Source: Blasia pusilla | Lineage: Eukaryota > Marchantiophyta > Marchantiopsida > Blasiales | Length of the DNA stretch: 64,000 nt | NCBI GenBank assembly: GCA_050084515.1 | Contig: CM114272.1 | Location: 43,462,001-43,526,000, forward strand | Direction of reading: 5' to 3' | Shown: piece after piece, positions 1-10,251 of the stretch | Position numbering within the stretch: the stretch's first letter is position 1 | Layout: each line of letters starts with the position of its first letter | Program-made: the position numbers and the translations under genes | Notes under the pieces: generated by a model | What the model saw: only the letters and a program-made list of their open reading frames with translations | Database searches by the model: none | Told to the model about the DNA's origin: nothing

Positions 1-84
1 GAAATAATTTATAATGTTGTAATGATTAAAATCTTCCCCTTGTTTTACTTTTCAGTTCAATATAGGCCCATAAAGTAAATTTAG

Positions 85-204
85 AAGCCACAAAACAGAC
101 CAAACTTGGTTAGTCTTTCTATGTTGTCCGAGGCAATGAGGACCCCATTGATGGATCTTCTTTGGAGTTCCCATAGAGTGGATGTTGATGATGTGCAAGC
201 ATGA
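85..204 (+). pseudogene. Fragment of DNMT-retrotransposon gag-protease linker
   Basis: This stretch matches the gag-protease linker of the same retrotransposon family at 20680-20810; both share a run reading gaggcaatgagga followed by cc/tccat and gatggatc. It is cut off at 204 by the target duplication and start of element B, so it is the old sequence into which B inserted. No open frame survives. The preceding 84 bases show nothing I can name. Confidence 0.6.
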
Positions 205-208
205 TAGG
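205..208. repeat. Left target-site duplication of element B (TAGG)
   Basis: TAGG directly precedes the TGTCATGACC start of element B and recurs directly after its CGACA end at 18826-18829. A perfect 4-bp duplication points to a DDE integrase with a 4-bp stagger. Confidence 0.85.
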
Positions 209-396
209 TGTCATGACCATAGGGATTATGTCGTAGAGTATAGTGTGCTAGTAGAGGCCATACCTTATGTAGGGTTGTAGTGTCTAGGTAGAGATGCGGT
301 TTCATACATAGGGTTGGGGGTTACTCAGTTGAGGGTGACTTTTCCAGTAGGGCCCGCTCTTAGGTTGGACGATATAGTGTGGAGTGCACTCAAAGA
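209..396 (+). repeat. A1 repeat of element B, first part
   Basis: This is the first half of the 5' A repeat. It is near-identical to 18352-18545 and is interrupted after 'cactcaaaga' by element A. It resumes at 7283 after the duplicated AAGA. Confidence 0.9.
393..396. repeat. Left target-site duplication of element A (AAGA)
   Basis: AAGA precedes the TGTCATGACT start of element A and recurs at 7279-7282. The uninterrupted target is visible in B's own A2 repeat as 'cactcaaagaacag', which confirms that the duplication arose on insertion. Confidence 0.9.
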
Positions 397-905
397 TGTC
401 ATGACTCTTATGATAGATCGGTGGGATCTAGCATAGCGTCTTCACAAGTAGTGGAGAACATGCCCATGAGGTCGAGAATGACCTGCTGAGGCACCGGGAA
501 ACCTGATCATGTTTCCCCTTCGTTTTGGCTCATTTGGAGCCATATAGAGAAACTTACTATTTCGGGTAAGTTTCCATGTTAGGGACCGTTTACTTTCTAT
601 TTTTGGTAAGTGGCCCTTGACCTCCTACATCAGGTCAAAAGCCAAGGAGGTGACTTGGGAGCATAGGTTACCATGGAGAGAGCTTGGGAGAGGGGAAGGG
701 TATACCTCAAGGAGAGAGAGCTTGAGAGCTCATTCTCTCTTTGTTGAACCTCTTGGCATGAGGCGGCAGAGCTATGGTCCCTTGCCTTGTGAGTGTAACC
801 CAAGCCTCTCATTAGGAGAGTGGATTTGGTTTGACATGAGAGAGAGTGCACACCTTTGAGAGCTATGGTGTGAGATGGTGTAGAGAGAGATTGGATCTTA
901 TTTTA
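397..905 (+). repeat. A1 repeat of element A
   Basis: This is the 5' A repeat, matching A2 at 6691-7150. A1 carries an extra block of about 49 bp around 788-838 that A2 lacks, so one copy has had an indel since insertion. No B repeat follows; internal sequence starts at 906. Confidence 0.88.
527..548 (+). promoter_or_regulatory. Candidate promoter of element A: small hairpin and TATA-like box
   Basis: A GGCTC/GAGCC stem with a 5-nt loop (527-541) directly abuts the TATA-like 'catataga'. Element C has the same arrangement (a stem-loop, then 'tatataag') at the matching place in its A1 repeat, despite strong divergence. That supports transcription starting inside A. The start site itself is not visible. 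Confidence 0.4.
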
Positions 906-1444
906 CAAAGAGAGAATGAGAGAGTGTTCCCTGCTTTAGGACTCATGGGAGTGCTCACGGGAGCAAGAGTCATTCAGTTTGCTATTTTCCTTTACCGTTT
1001 TTTCGTACAAGAGAGTGGCGCGCGGAAGCGCTGCCCAAATGTTGGTAGAATTTGAGTGTGTGGGCGGATTACCCACGTAGGTGCTCTCGGGAGCACCATG
1101 TAGCTTTCTGATTTGTCTTTTCACAGGTTTTACATTTTCGTTGGGAGAAATTAGCGCGGAAGCGCTGCCGAATTTTGGGGAGAAGAAAGAGACATTGGGG
1201 TTTATGACAGTCCCCATCAGTTTTTATAGGATTTTCCAATTCAAAATATTTTTTGATGCAATCGTAGATCTTGAAGTTGTGCACGTTGTGCAATAGATGG
1301 TGCGCAATTTGGAGATGCAAGAAGAAAGCTATGGCCAATTGTGTAAATTTCCAATTTTAGGGTAAAAATTGTTGGCGGCGCCTTCACCGTCGACCACCAT
1401 CGCCATCACCGTCGACCACCATCGTAGTCGCCGTCGGACAGGAT

Positions 1445-1640
1445 GTCAACCCATCGGCTAGGCCGTCAACCCGTCGCCAGGACGTCAACCCGTCGGCCAG
1501 GCCGTCAACCCATCGCCAAGACGTCAACCCGTCGGCCAGGCCGTCAACCCATCGCCAAGCCATCAACCCATCGCCAAGCCATCAACCCTTCGCCATGCCG
1601 TCAACCCTCAGCGAGGCCCTTTGACCCGTCAACTGGCCCA
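1445..1640 (+). repeat. Minisatellite with about 20-bp unit in element A leader
   Basis: About nine imperfect tandem copies of a unit of the form gtcaacccgtcggccaggcc. C/G-rich compared with its surroundings. Copies B and C have no equivalent, so it arose in this lineage. It gives spurious repetitive open frames on both strands. Confidence 0.8.
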
Positions 1641-1706
1641 TTACCCGTCAAGCTATCGTCGACCGACAGGAGTACTATTCTGGACGACGTGTGACCCAAT
1701 GATTCA

Positions 1707-1718
1707 TGGGATCAGAGT
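1707..1718 (+). other. Possible primer-binding site, far downstream of A1
   Basis: TGGGATCAGAGT differs at two positions from the TGGTATCAGAGC complementary to plant initiator tRNA-Met. Element C has CGGGATCAGAGT at 51137-51148, also in its leader. Both lie about 800-920 bp beyond the end of A1 rather than next to it. I could not find a match in copy B, so this is weak. Confidence 0.3.
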
Positions 1719-2254
1719 TTTCTAGCCATGTTACTATGTTTTGAGTTGGAAGCCGCTCCAGGAAGATCGAGGAGCATGACGTGATGCCGGTAGCCGCAAC
1801 GCTCCGCCGATTGCCGCGCAGTGCCGCTCGTGTCCGCACCGCACCGTCATTAGGGAGCAGATTGTGTTTTTCTGGTTTGAGGAGTTTGGCTTCACAACCG
1901 AGTTTGGGTCGAGATTTAAAGTTGCTGAGGAGCGATATGGACATGTGTTCCGGTTACCCATTGTGGTCCTTTACCCTGCATGTGTGAGGGATTCAGGGAT
2001 TTGGGTAGTTTATTTGGGGATATTGGGTGTGTGGATGCTGAGAGCATCAATCATGTATGTGGTTTAGGGGACATAGACCTATGGGGGATGTCCGGAGTTG
2101 AGGGTAGGTTGTCGATGAGATGATAGCCTGGTCGATTTGCCGCACTACGCCGCGTGTTGCCGCACGTTACACGTCTCGGAGAGGGATAGTGTAGATCGAG
2201 TGCCGCATGTTTGGGATGAGTGATTCAGGGATTACTCACGAGGTTCAGAGTGAT

Positions 2255-3305
2255 CGGGTGAGAGGGGCACGAGGGTCATCACGGATTCCGTTCGGGACTT
2301 TGAGAGGCGAGGTGGTAAACGCGAGAGTAGCTCTAGAGGTTCTACGCGGAGTGGCACGAGGTTCCGAGGGTCTCCACGTGAGGGACCACCTCGACCTCCT
2401 TCTGTTTCATCGTCAGACGAGGGGGAGGCTGTAGAGGATTTTGTGAGCACATCGCCACACATTGTGAGTGGTCCTACCAGTTGGACGTACGAGATGGACG
2501 ACCAGGGTAGAGGACCGCGTAGATTTTCAGGTGCAGTACGCACGATTGAGTTGCACAATTTCATAGCAGAGTTTAGGAGTTGGTGCGACTCCCTGCGGGC
2601 CAGGAACTCTAGAGAGTTCAACCCGTTTACAGCATGGAACGGTATGTTTTAGCATTTAGAGGGGGCGCCCATGGAGCTACCACGGGATATGGACGGAGAA
2701 GTTGTAGAGCATCCACGACTTGTGTAGCAACGGTGACTCCGAGATTGGTTGACCACCAGCTTAGGGAGGATACCGGGAGGCCATGCCACAGAGACCTGCG
2801 CCTTCATATGCGGCTTAGCAGCAGTCGCCTACTATTACTTGTTGGTCATGTGGTGGAGCCCATCATGAGCGCGATTGCACTCGTCAGGGTCATGGACGTG
2901 TGCCTCAAAGCATGGAGGAGGAGATGGTGCTGCACCTGTAGGTTATCAGTGTGACTATTGTCAGAGGTTTGGTCATACACGCTCCAGGTGTTTCCGTTTA
3001 CATCCTGAGTTACGTCCGGACCGAGGGCTAGAGAGGGCACTAGAGCGAGTAGCCGGTCCGGGTGGGCCTAGAGCTCGTGCATCAGGTGGTCCCGTTGAGG
3101 AACGAGGAGCTGGAGTTGCCCGACAGGATGGTGGAGATGCCCATGGAGGAGGCAGAGTACCACCACCTAGACGCGCCGAGGGAGATGCCGGACGTGAGGC
3201 TGGGATGGCTGCTCAGATACAGCAGCTACAGGAGCATATTGCCGCTATGGCATTGAGGTTACCCGATGCCAGATCCGTGGCATCGACATCATATGGAGCT
3301 TCCTG
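2255..3305 (+). pseudogene. gag of element A (capsid-like domain and zinc knuckle), broken
   Basis: Codes for the retrotransposon structural protein that packages RNA. Across frame changes it aligns with gag of B and C: the segment 'RRFSGAV', the following ELHNFIAEF block, and further on a knuckle C-D-Y-C-x4-H-x4-C near 2950-2990 followed by 'LHPELRP'. An earlier CWTCGGAH knuckle half lies near 2850. The frame is broken by a TAG after 'AWNGMF' (2650) where copy B has CAG, and by frameshifts before the knuckles. It is followed by a shortened linker leading to protease. Confidence 0.7.
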
Positions 3306-3435
3306 AGATCAGAAGTATCCTGGTTGGATGTGCGGGGTTGCCCAGATGGAGGCCGCCACTGTTGTGACGCGTGGAGCAGCCGCAGAGTTGGTCCACATCG
3401 AGGGGAAGCGTCTAAGGCCGGTGTTGTGTTGCTCG

Positions 3436-3877
3436 TTAATCGTTGGTGAGTCCTAGAGGTAGAGTTTTTAGTCCGCAGCGCGTCTTGTTGGATTCAAGAG
3501 GGCAACCGCTGATATTGGGGAAAGCGTCATTCAAAGGATTGGGCTTGACGAGAGCCGATGTGGAGCGTTGTCCATTCCAAATACAGACATCCTTGGCTGG
3601 AGCGAGTACCACACAGTATATCATCCAACAGGAGGTTGTGGTGAGGATTCGCCCGAGACATCCTACTGATAGGTTTGTGGTGCGCCCCAAGGCGATAGTA
3701 ATTGATGCACAATCCTACAACGTCTTGGTTGGTGGAGCAGTGTTATATCCGATGGGGTTTTCCCTGGATTATTGGGAGGAGTCAACGTCCTACAGACCAA
3801 GATGGCAGTCAGGTGATGGGCGCCTTAGCTCATTACCCGCTCGATTCACGGGTGCAGTGATCGAGCAACGGCCATGA
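3436..3877 (+). pseudogene. Aspartic protease of element A
   Basis: A retropepsin-like domain that would process the Gag-Pol polyprotein. The active-site region reads LLDSRGQP where copy C has LLDSGAQP. The DSG triad is altered to DSR, so activity is doubtful even if translated. The rest of the domain (GLGLTRADVERC, then SYNVLVGGAVLYPMGF) is continuous for about 144 codons and aligns with copy B. It begins at the conserved 'VSPRGRVF' junction with the linker and is followed at once by the region leading into the methyltransferase. Confidence 0.7.
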
Positions 3878-3880
3878 GAG

Positions 3881-4691
3881 ATGGCGACCTTAGCAGCATT
3901 TCGTAGTGCCATCACTTGGCCTAGTGATTTGATTGAGGGACATGTCCATGCAGAGGATACTCTTGTTCTTGAAATTTCTATGGAGAGGAGTGTTATGGTA
4001 GGTGCATCATTCCGTGGAGGAGAGGTGCCAATGTGGGGCTCGACTGAAGAGCTTCGACAATTGGCAGATGAGCACGTGCAAACCGCGTGGAGCGAGGCGT
4101 TTGCACCGGAGTGTGACGGGTCTGAGGAACCCGAGGTAGCAAGGAGTGCTACGATGACACCCTTGGATACCACACCCATTGTGTGGTGTACCTCGGAGGA
4201 GGGTATTCGAGTGTTAGATCTCTTTGGAGGGATTAGCACCAGATTAGTTGTTGTTTTGCAGGTAGGAGTGCGAGTTCAGCAGTACTTGTATATGGAGAGT
4301 GATGATGTTGCAAGGCGCGTCTCACTACGAAATGTGGCAGAGTTACGCCTACGTTTTCCCGACTTATTTTCTATAGGGGTATGAGAGTTCCCTATCGAGG
4401 GATATTTTGTTGTTGGGGGCGCAGGACTTGGAGCGGGTAGGGACCATTGATTTGGTCATTGCCGGTTGGCCATGTCAACTGGACGAGGCAACGGGTTGGC
4501 TGACACTCGATCCCCGTTGTTTTGGGAGATGTTGAGGGTCTTACGGCAGTTGCAAGAGCACCAGTCTCGTTCTCCAACCTACATTTTGGAGAATGTGCCG
4601 ATCTTAGGAGACTCTAGGTCACGGGTGGTGACAAGAGCTCAGCAGGTCCGTGCCTGGATCGGTCCAGCAGTGTTCTTGGATGCGGCGAGTG
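3881..4691 (+). pseudogene. Truncated DNMT3-like cytosine-5 DNA methyltransferase of element A
   Basis: The frame from 3881 leads into methyltransferase motif I, VLDLFGGIST, at about 4211-4240. This is the S-adenosylmethionine binding loop. It is followed by RVQQYLYMES, where the Glu corresponds to motif II. After a stop and a frameshift come the GWPC catalytic loop (about 4463-4480) and LENVPILGD (motif VI, about 4588). The sequence beyond 'FLDAA' (about 4690) jumps straight into the end of RNase H, so motifs VIII to X are lost. The segment between protease and motif I is shared with B and C and has no recognised fold. The order I-IV-VI is the DNMT3 order, not the permuted DRM order of flowering plants. 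Confidence 0.8.
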
Positions 4692-6378
4692 GTACATAGA
4701 CCTGGGACGCTCACCCAGGATGCAGATGGGTTGAGTCGTAACCCATGCCCGAGTCAGCGAGATGTGACTGGAGCTCGATGGCATGGAGAGAGTGATGAGG
4801 AGTCGGTGCCAGGATGGCACGTGTCAGCCTATTTAGGCATGTTGGCTATGGAGAGCCAGAGTATGGAGACTTCGATGGCAAGGTCTAGTGGAGAGTCCTT
4901 GGATCCCGAGGCCAGTGAGGAGACGACAAGTGGAAAAGATATTCATGATGATGGAGTAGTCTTGGAGTACTTTTGTACTAGCAGCGTTGTGAGCACCGTG
5001 GATGTTAGAGAGCGGGATCGGATCCTCTGGCCGGGCCGAGGCGGTTCCGTTGGGAGGGGACACATGTTTTGAGGGTTTGGGAGGATGGTAGAGTACGCGT
5101 ACTGCCGCATCCTTTGCAGAGAGCATGACTAGTGCAGCATGCCCACGACGAGTTGGGGCACTTTGGGGTGAAGCGGACGTACAACTTGCTCTAGATTCAA
5201 TATTGGTGGCGAGGGATGCAGACTGACGTTCAACAATTTGTTGCCAGGTGCATGGTGTATGATCGGGTCCGAGCATCGTTCAATGTTCCGACTCCACAGT
5301 TGCATCCATTACCAATAATGGGCTTAGGATATAGATAGAGTTTGGATTTTGCAGGACCTTTGCCTTTGACGGAGCGTCTCAGTCGTTATGTGTTGGTGAT
5401 GGTCGAGCACTTCTCGAAGTGGATCGAGTTGGTTGCATTGCCTGACAAAGCAAGTGAGGTAGTAGCTTATGCCTTCCTTGACAGAGTGCTAAGTTATTAT
5501 GGTGCACGGGCTGAGGTGTTGACAGACCAGGGTACCGAGTTTCGCAGTGAGTTCCAGGCATTGTGTGATCAGGCGCTAATCGACCATCGCACGACTTCGC
5601 AAGATCATCCCAGGCAGATGGATTAGCAGAGAGAGTTGTGCAGACGGTGAAGAGGGGTTTAAGCAAGTATGGCTTGCAGAGAGGGCACCTAGGAGATTGG
5701 GACCTCCAGTTTCCATGGTTGGCGATGGGGTACAGATTCAGCAGGCAAGCATCCTTAGCGTCTTTTTCACCGTACTTGCTACTTTGTGGCCGAGAGCCAG
5801 ATTTACGTGCGGCCATTCGTCGAGATGCTAAGGTGCTGGACCTTGATGACCCAGATATATGGGTGCGAGCATGTTCTCAGAGGGCTGAGTTTTTTTGGAG
5901 AGTGATGCCCATGGCGTTCGAGAACTTGGCGATTGCGCAGCATCGAGATACGTTGAGGTATGCGACTATTCAGGGTGGTGGTTATCGACCAACTATCCGG
6001 AGGTTTCATCAGGGAGATTATGTCTACTTGCAGCAGACGGCACCGACAACGTTGGATGTGACTACAAGGCGCACTATCCTCAGAGTGCGTGACGTTTTGC
6101 CATCCGGTTTTCTATTTTTGGAGGGACGCGATGGTATGGTATGGAAGGATCATGTGCGTAATTGTGCGCCATATCACCTTCCTAACATTGATAGTAGAGT
6201 AGATCCGAGCTTAGCAGTAGTTCTTGCAGGCTTGCATTGTATGTTGTGTCGTTCTGCCCGTGGTGCGGCCACGATGCTAGTCTATGATGGATGTTCGAGA
6301 GGTTGGCATATGGCATGTCTGACGCCACCTCTCACTAGGGTTCCTCGGGGATGATGGATGTGTCCCAGATATACATAG
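4692..6378 (+). pseudogene. RNase H end, integrase and PHD finger of element A
   Basis: The first part equals the last residues of RNase H (DADGLSRNPCPS). Integrase follows: an HHCC zinc-binding region near 5140-5270, then the core with LDFAGPLP (5345), VLTDQGTEF (5515) and the DGLAERV region near 5620, which supply the DDE positions. A continuous 238-codon frame (5638-6354) carries the integrase end and the basic C-terminal block 'GDYVYLQQ'. It is followed by a PHD finger with CMLC, the second Cys pair changed (VYDGC for VCDGC), H-x2-C and W-x-CPRY before the stop at 6378. Two metal ligands are therefore lost. Stops and one frameshift near 5620 break the protein. Confidence 0.8.
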
Positions 6379-6550
6379 AGGAGATACTAGGTTGGTTTTG
6401 ATTCCAACTTTTTCTGTGATATGGATGACAGGAAGGCGACTAACGATGGGGCCACATGAGCACCCGACCTTTTTGCTCTTAGCGTCCTAGAGATGAATGT
6501 CGTGGTAGGTAGGGATAGATGGCTATCTTGAGTTAGAGGGACCTAACCAC

Positions 6551-6564
6551 CAGCTAGGGGGCCG
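6551..6564 (+). other. Polypurine tract of element A before B1
   Basis: 'agctagggggccg' lies directly before B1. Copies B (18231-18244) and C (58620-58635) have the same G-run in the same place, following a conserved 'acctaacc' or 'ccaactgcc'. This is the expected plus-strand primer position, but it abuts B rather than A. Confidence 0.55.
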
Positions 6565-6688
6565 ATTGGAGATATTTTGGTACTTCTCGCCTCTGTGTAT
6601 GGATGCCATGAGTTAGCATGGGATCGTATGTGTTTGTGTGTGTGTTCGATGACAGCGATGTTGTGTAGCGATGTGTATGCGCACGACA
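6565..6688 (+). repeat. B1 repeat of element A
   Basis: Begins ATTGGAGATATTTTGG and ends GCGCACGACA. Repeated as B2 at 7151-7278 with few differences. Separated from A2 by the two bases AC. Confidence 0.9.
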
Positions 6689-6690
6689 AC

Positions 6691-7150
6691 TGTCACGACT
6701 GTTATGATAGATCGGTGGGATCTAGCAAAGCGTCTTCACGAGTAGTGGAGGACATGCCCATGAGATCGATAATGACCTGCTGAGGCATCGGGAAACCTGA
6801 TCATGTTTCCCCTTCGTTTCGGCTCATTTGGAGCCATATAGAGAAACTTACTATTTCGGGTAAGTTTCCATGTTAGGGACCGTTTACTTTCTATTTTTGG
6901 TAAGTGGCCCTTGACCTCCTACATCAGGTCAAAAGCCAAGGAGGTGACTTGGGAGCATAGGTTACCATGGAGAGAGCTTGGGAGAGGGGAAGGGTATACC
7001 TCAAGGAGAGAGAGCTTGAGAGCTCATTCTCTCTTTGTTGAACCTCTTGGCATGAGGCGGCAGAGCTATGGTCCCTTGGCATGAGAGAGAGTGCACACCT
7101 TTGAGAGCTATGGTGTGAGATGGTGTAGAGAGAAATTGGATCTTACTTTA
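6691..7150 (+). repeat. A2 repeat of element A
   Basis: Begins TGTCACGACTG and matches A1 (397-905) except for a missing block of about 49 bp. It is followed directly by B2. Confidence 0.9.
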
Positions 7151-7278
7151 ATTGGAGATATTTTGGTACTTCTCGCCTCTGTGTATCGATGCCATGAGTT
7201 AGCATGGGATTGTGTGTGTTTGTGTGTGTGTTCGATGAAAACGATGTATGTTGTGTAGCGATGTGTATGCGCACGACA
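7151..7278 (+). repeat. B2 repeat of element A (3' terminus)
   Basis: Second copy of the B repeat; its CGACA end is the 3' terminus of the element and is followed by AAGA. Confidence 0.9.
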
Positions 7279-7282
7279 AAGA
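7279..7282. repeat. Right target-site duplication of element A (AAGA)
   Basis: Partner of 393-396. Confidence 0.9.
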
Positions 7283-7462
7283 ACAGTTAGTTCTTTGAGT
7301 TGAGTCTGTTACGTTGGGAGTTAGCCTGGGTAGTGAGTAGAGCTCTTGGCTATGGTGGTTCCCGCAAGCTTTGACCTGGATTCTCCCATCGTGGAGTGGG
7401 TTTGGCTTGATTGAATGTGATTCTTTACGTGTTTTATGACAGTAGGTCTTTCACCGATTTCA
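7283..7462 (+). repeat. A1 repeat of element B, second part
   Basis: Continuation of B's A1 beyond element A, matching 18540-18719 ('acagttagttctttgag' onward) and ending at 'gatttca'. Parts 1 and 2 together give 368 bp, the length of A2. Confidence 0.9.
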
Positions 7463-8889
7463 CTGAAAAAACTCGAGTAGATCGATTGTGGATCAGTAGG
7501 ATCTGGTTAGGGTTGATTGTGTACTCAGCCATGGATGTTCGTGGCTTGTGGCCTATTTTGGAGGTAAAAATTTGGTGCGTAATTGTTTGGCAAAGAAGCG
7601 CCTTGCTGAGAGCTTTCCAACGCGCTTTAGATTGGGGGATTTCGTCAAGGGAGTTGGAAGTTATCAAGGATTGAAGATTCTGGTTCGTGTTCGACGATTT
7701 TTTGATGTGAAGCTATCTGCTTGAGTGTGTGGAGCGTTGCCGATTTCTGCATGCATAAATCTGGGCGAAAGCGATGTTGGATTTGCGATTCTGGACGTGT
7801 TTGGACAGCAAGTTTGTCTGATTTTTAGCTCGGAGTACAGAGCTCGGTTGTAGCTGAGTTTTTGTGGAGAGATAGCTATGGTGGTCAATTGAATTTTGGT
7901 TGAAACAGATTCAATTTTGGTTGAGGATTTGTGGAGTAATTGCTGATCAAAATTTTGGGGAGAGATAGCTATGGTGGACATCAGATTGGAGGGGCTGTTT
8001 GGTTGGTGATTTGTCCGTTGTTGGAGACGCCTATCTCGTTGGGGGCGCCCTGGTTAGGCCTCTCTCCATAGCAAAGCATGGCGAAGCGTGGCGAACGGGG
8101 CATGTGTGGAGCATTTCTCGGCGTTTCGAGGCTTCGAGGCAACTCGTGGTAGCTCGTGGTAGCTCGGGGCGAGTGGGCATGAGAGGCGGAATAAGGAGCA
8201 AGGAGCAAGCAAGCTTGCTTGCTTGGGTGTGAGGCAATTTTTGCAGGATTTTTGATTTGAGTCTTGCATAACTGGTCACCCATCTTTGGGCTATTCTGCC
8301 TGGAAGACGCTTAACTGCTGAGTTCTTAACTATGCCAGTGTACACATTGGTGTAACTCATTTGGTGTTGTTTAGGGGCTGTTTGGAGATGTGTTAGGCGT
8401 TTTATGCATCTCAAGTTTTTGGTTGATGGACCTCTAGAGCAAAGTACAGTGTAACCTCTCCATGCAAGTGATATTTTCAGGTGTTGCGAGTCCGACTAGC
8501 ACGTCATCGACCCGCGGCGGAGTAGCTAGTGCGTTAGAATTTTGTGGTGGGTTTTGTGGATTCAGGGGGCACCACGTTTGGTGGATTTTGTTACCTTGAT
8601 TTCCATTTGGGATTGGAGGGTTGTCGTTGGACTTCCTATGTTTGGATCCCCTCCATCGTTGCTTCTTGCTTGTGCGCCCATTGTTAGGGTTGACGCTGAT
8701 TTCCAGAGTAGTGTTACTCCTGTGTGCTATCGGTAGTGAGGCTGGAATGATGACCAGTAGACCATGGGAGGCTTCTTGTGGTAATGACAGGTTAGGTTGC
8801 CTATACCCACAGCTAGTAGAGCTAGAATAGTACAGCGACATCGACGTCACTTGGTTACTTAGTGGTGGTAATTTGGTGGTGGTGCGGCA
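7463..8889 (+). other. Untranslated leader of element B
   Basis: Lies between A1 and gag. No frame here has a counterpart in A or C. I see no primer-binding site next to A1. Confidence 0.6.
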
Positions 8890-10251
8890 TCGGCGTTGGT
8901 CATCATAGAGCTGTCTGGTGGTCTGGTTGGCAATCGTGGTGCGGACAGTGGTAGTTTTACACGGAGTGGATTGAGGTATCGGCTACCTTCTCCACTTCCG
9001 ACGGTTGATGTAGAGGAGGACGAGGGTGTCACAAACACCGAGTCTTCTACGTTGTTATCAAGTGTTGCAACTCCATTGATTTGGGACATAGACGGGATAT
9101 ATGGGGCCATGAAGGGCCCATGATGATACTCGGGTGCAGTGGACACCATTGAGTTGGAGGACTTCAAGCACGAGTTTGATACGTGGTGTGATATGCAGAT
9201 GTTGCGGAACGCCACGTTGTTTACACCCTTCTTGGCTTGGAAGGGGTTGTTTCAGCACTTGGAGGGACCACCCATGGATGATAACCATGTTGATGAGATT
9301 GAGGCATGGAGACAATATTGGTCTCCAGGCTATGTGTCTATCACCCATGGTGGTATTGGTAGTAGTACTCCTACTATGCCCGCCAGCCCGACGTTGAGTG
9401 GTACGAGTACGAGCCGGATTGGGGGTACCAGTGGAGGTACCCATGGAGATACTAGTGGGGGTACTAGTGGAGGTACTAGTGCCCCACCATCGTTCATCCC
9501 GGTTGCAGACTTCTTCAAGAGGTTGAAGAAGAACTATCAGGGAGTGAAGACAGAAAAGTTGAGGAGTCTTCTGGAATTTGAGCGAAAGACTGGTGAGAGT
9601 CTTTGTGAGGCATACACTTGTATGCGACGCTTGATTTCAGTTACCCAGGGTGTGACTGAGGCTCAGGCAGTCCTTTTTTGGTATGGGATCTTGGACAGAG
9701 AGTTGCGCCGCATGGTACGTGATGCTACTCTTATGAGTGATGATTCACCCACATAGACCCATGTGTTTGCTCTATTCGAGAAGATTGAGCTTAACATGGT
9801 GGAGGAGAGAGTGGTGACATCTGCATTCAGTAGAGATACAACAACTACTTCTCGTGTTCAGCAGTCCACCTCACAGTCTCGTAGTAGTGGTGTTGGTAGT
9901 AGTAGTGAGAGTCGTGGGGAGTACACACAACCTCAGTCAGGTCCTAGAGGGACACTTGCGCAAAGACCATTGCCTTCATTTGCTGCCCCGCAGCAAGGAA
10001 AGTCATGTTGGACATGTGGAGGTGATCATGTTAGGAGGTTTTGTCCCCAAGAGGATGGGAGATGGACTTTGGAGGATGGACCTCAGTCGGCCCCAACTCA
10101 GTGTGATCATTGCGGGAGACCAAGTCATCCTCAAGAGCGATGCTTTGATCTTCATCCAGAGTTGAGATCAGGCAGCGGCCGTGGTGGAGTAGCTCGGAGA
10201 GGTCGAGGTGGTAGAGGTGGTAGGGGTGGTAGAGGTGGACCAGTGGTTTGA
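8890..10251 (+). pseudogene. gag of element B with two zinc knuckles
   Basis: The structural polyprotein segment is nearly open. The capsid-like region 9139-9756 (205 codons) contains ELEDFKHEFDTWCD, FFKRLKKNYQGVKTEK and LFWYGILDRELRR, and aligns with the gag of A and C. A repeated Gly/Thr-Ser stretch lies in the middle. A single TAG at 9754 separates it from 9763-10251, which carries two knuckles: CWTCGGDHVRRFC (C-x2-C-x3-H-x4-C) and CDHCGRPSHPQERC (C-x2-C-x4-H-x4-C). It ends in an Arg/Gly-rich tail. This is the best-preserved gag in the window. Confidence 0.8.

Larger units (their letters stand above)
906..2250 (+). other. Untranslated leader of element A
   Basis: No convincing coding region is seen between A1 and gag. 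It holds a G/A-rich start, a roughly 20-bp minisatellite (1445-1640) and a weak initiator-tRNA-Met-like primer site (1707-1718). Short open frames here have no homologue in copies B or C. Confidence 0.6.
397..7278 (+). mobile_element. Element A: internally deleted DNMT-PHD retrotransposon nested in element B
   Basis: The element runs from TGTCA (397) to CGACA (7278) with a 4-bp AAGA duplication. The termini are A1 (397-905), B1 (6565-6688), A2 (6691-7150) and B2 (7151-7278). It retains gag, zinc knuckle, protease, the front of the methyltransferase, integrase and PHD finger. The gag-protease linker is shortened near 3425. A deletion joined inside the methyltransferase near 4690 removed the rest of that domain, all of RT and most of RNase H. 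Because it lies inside B's A1 repeat, it is younger than B. Confidence 0.9.

Noticed and set aside
1384-1694. Repeat proteins on both strands
   Set aside because: Translation of the 20-bp minisatellite in element A's leader.
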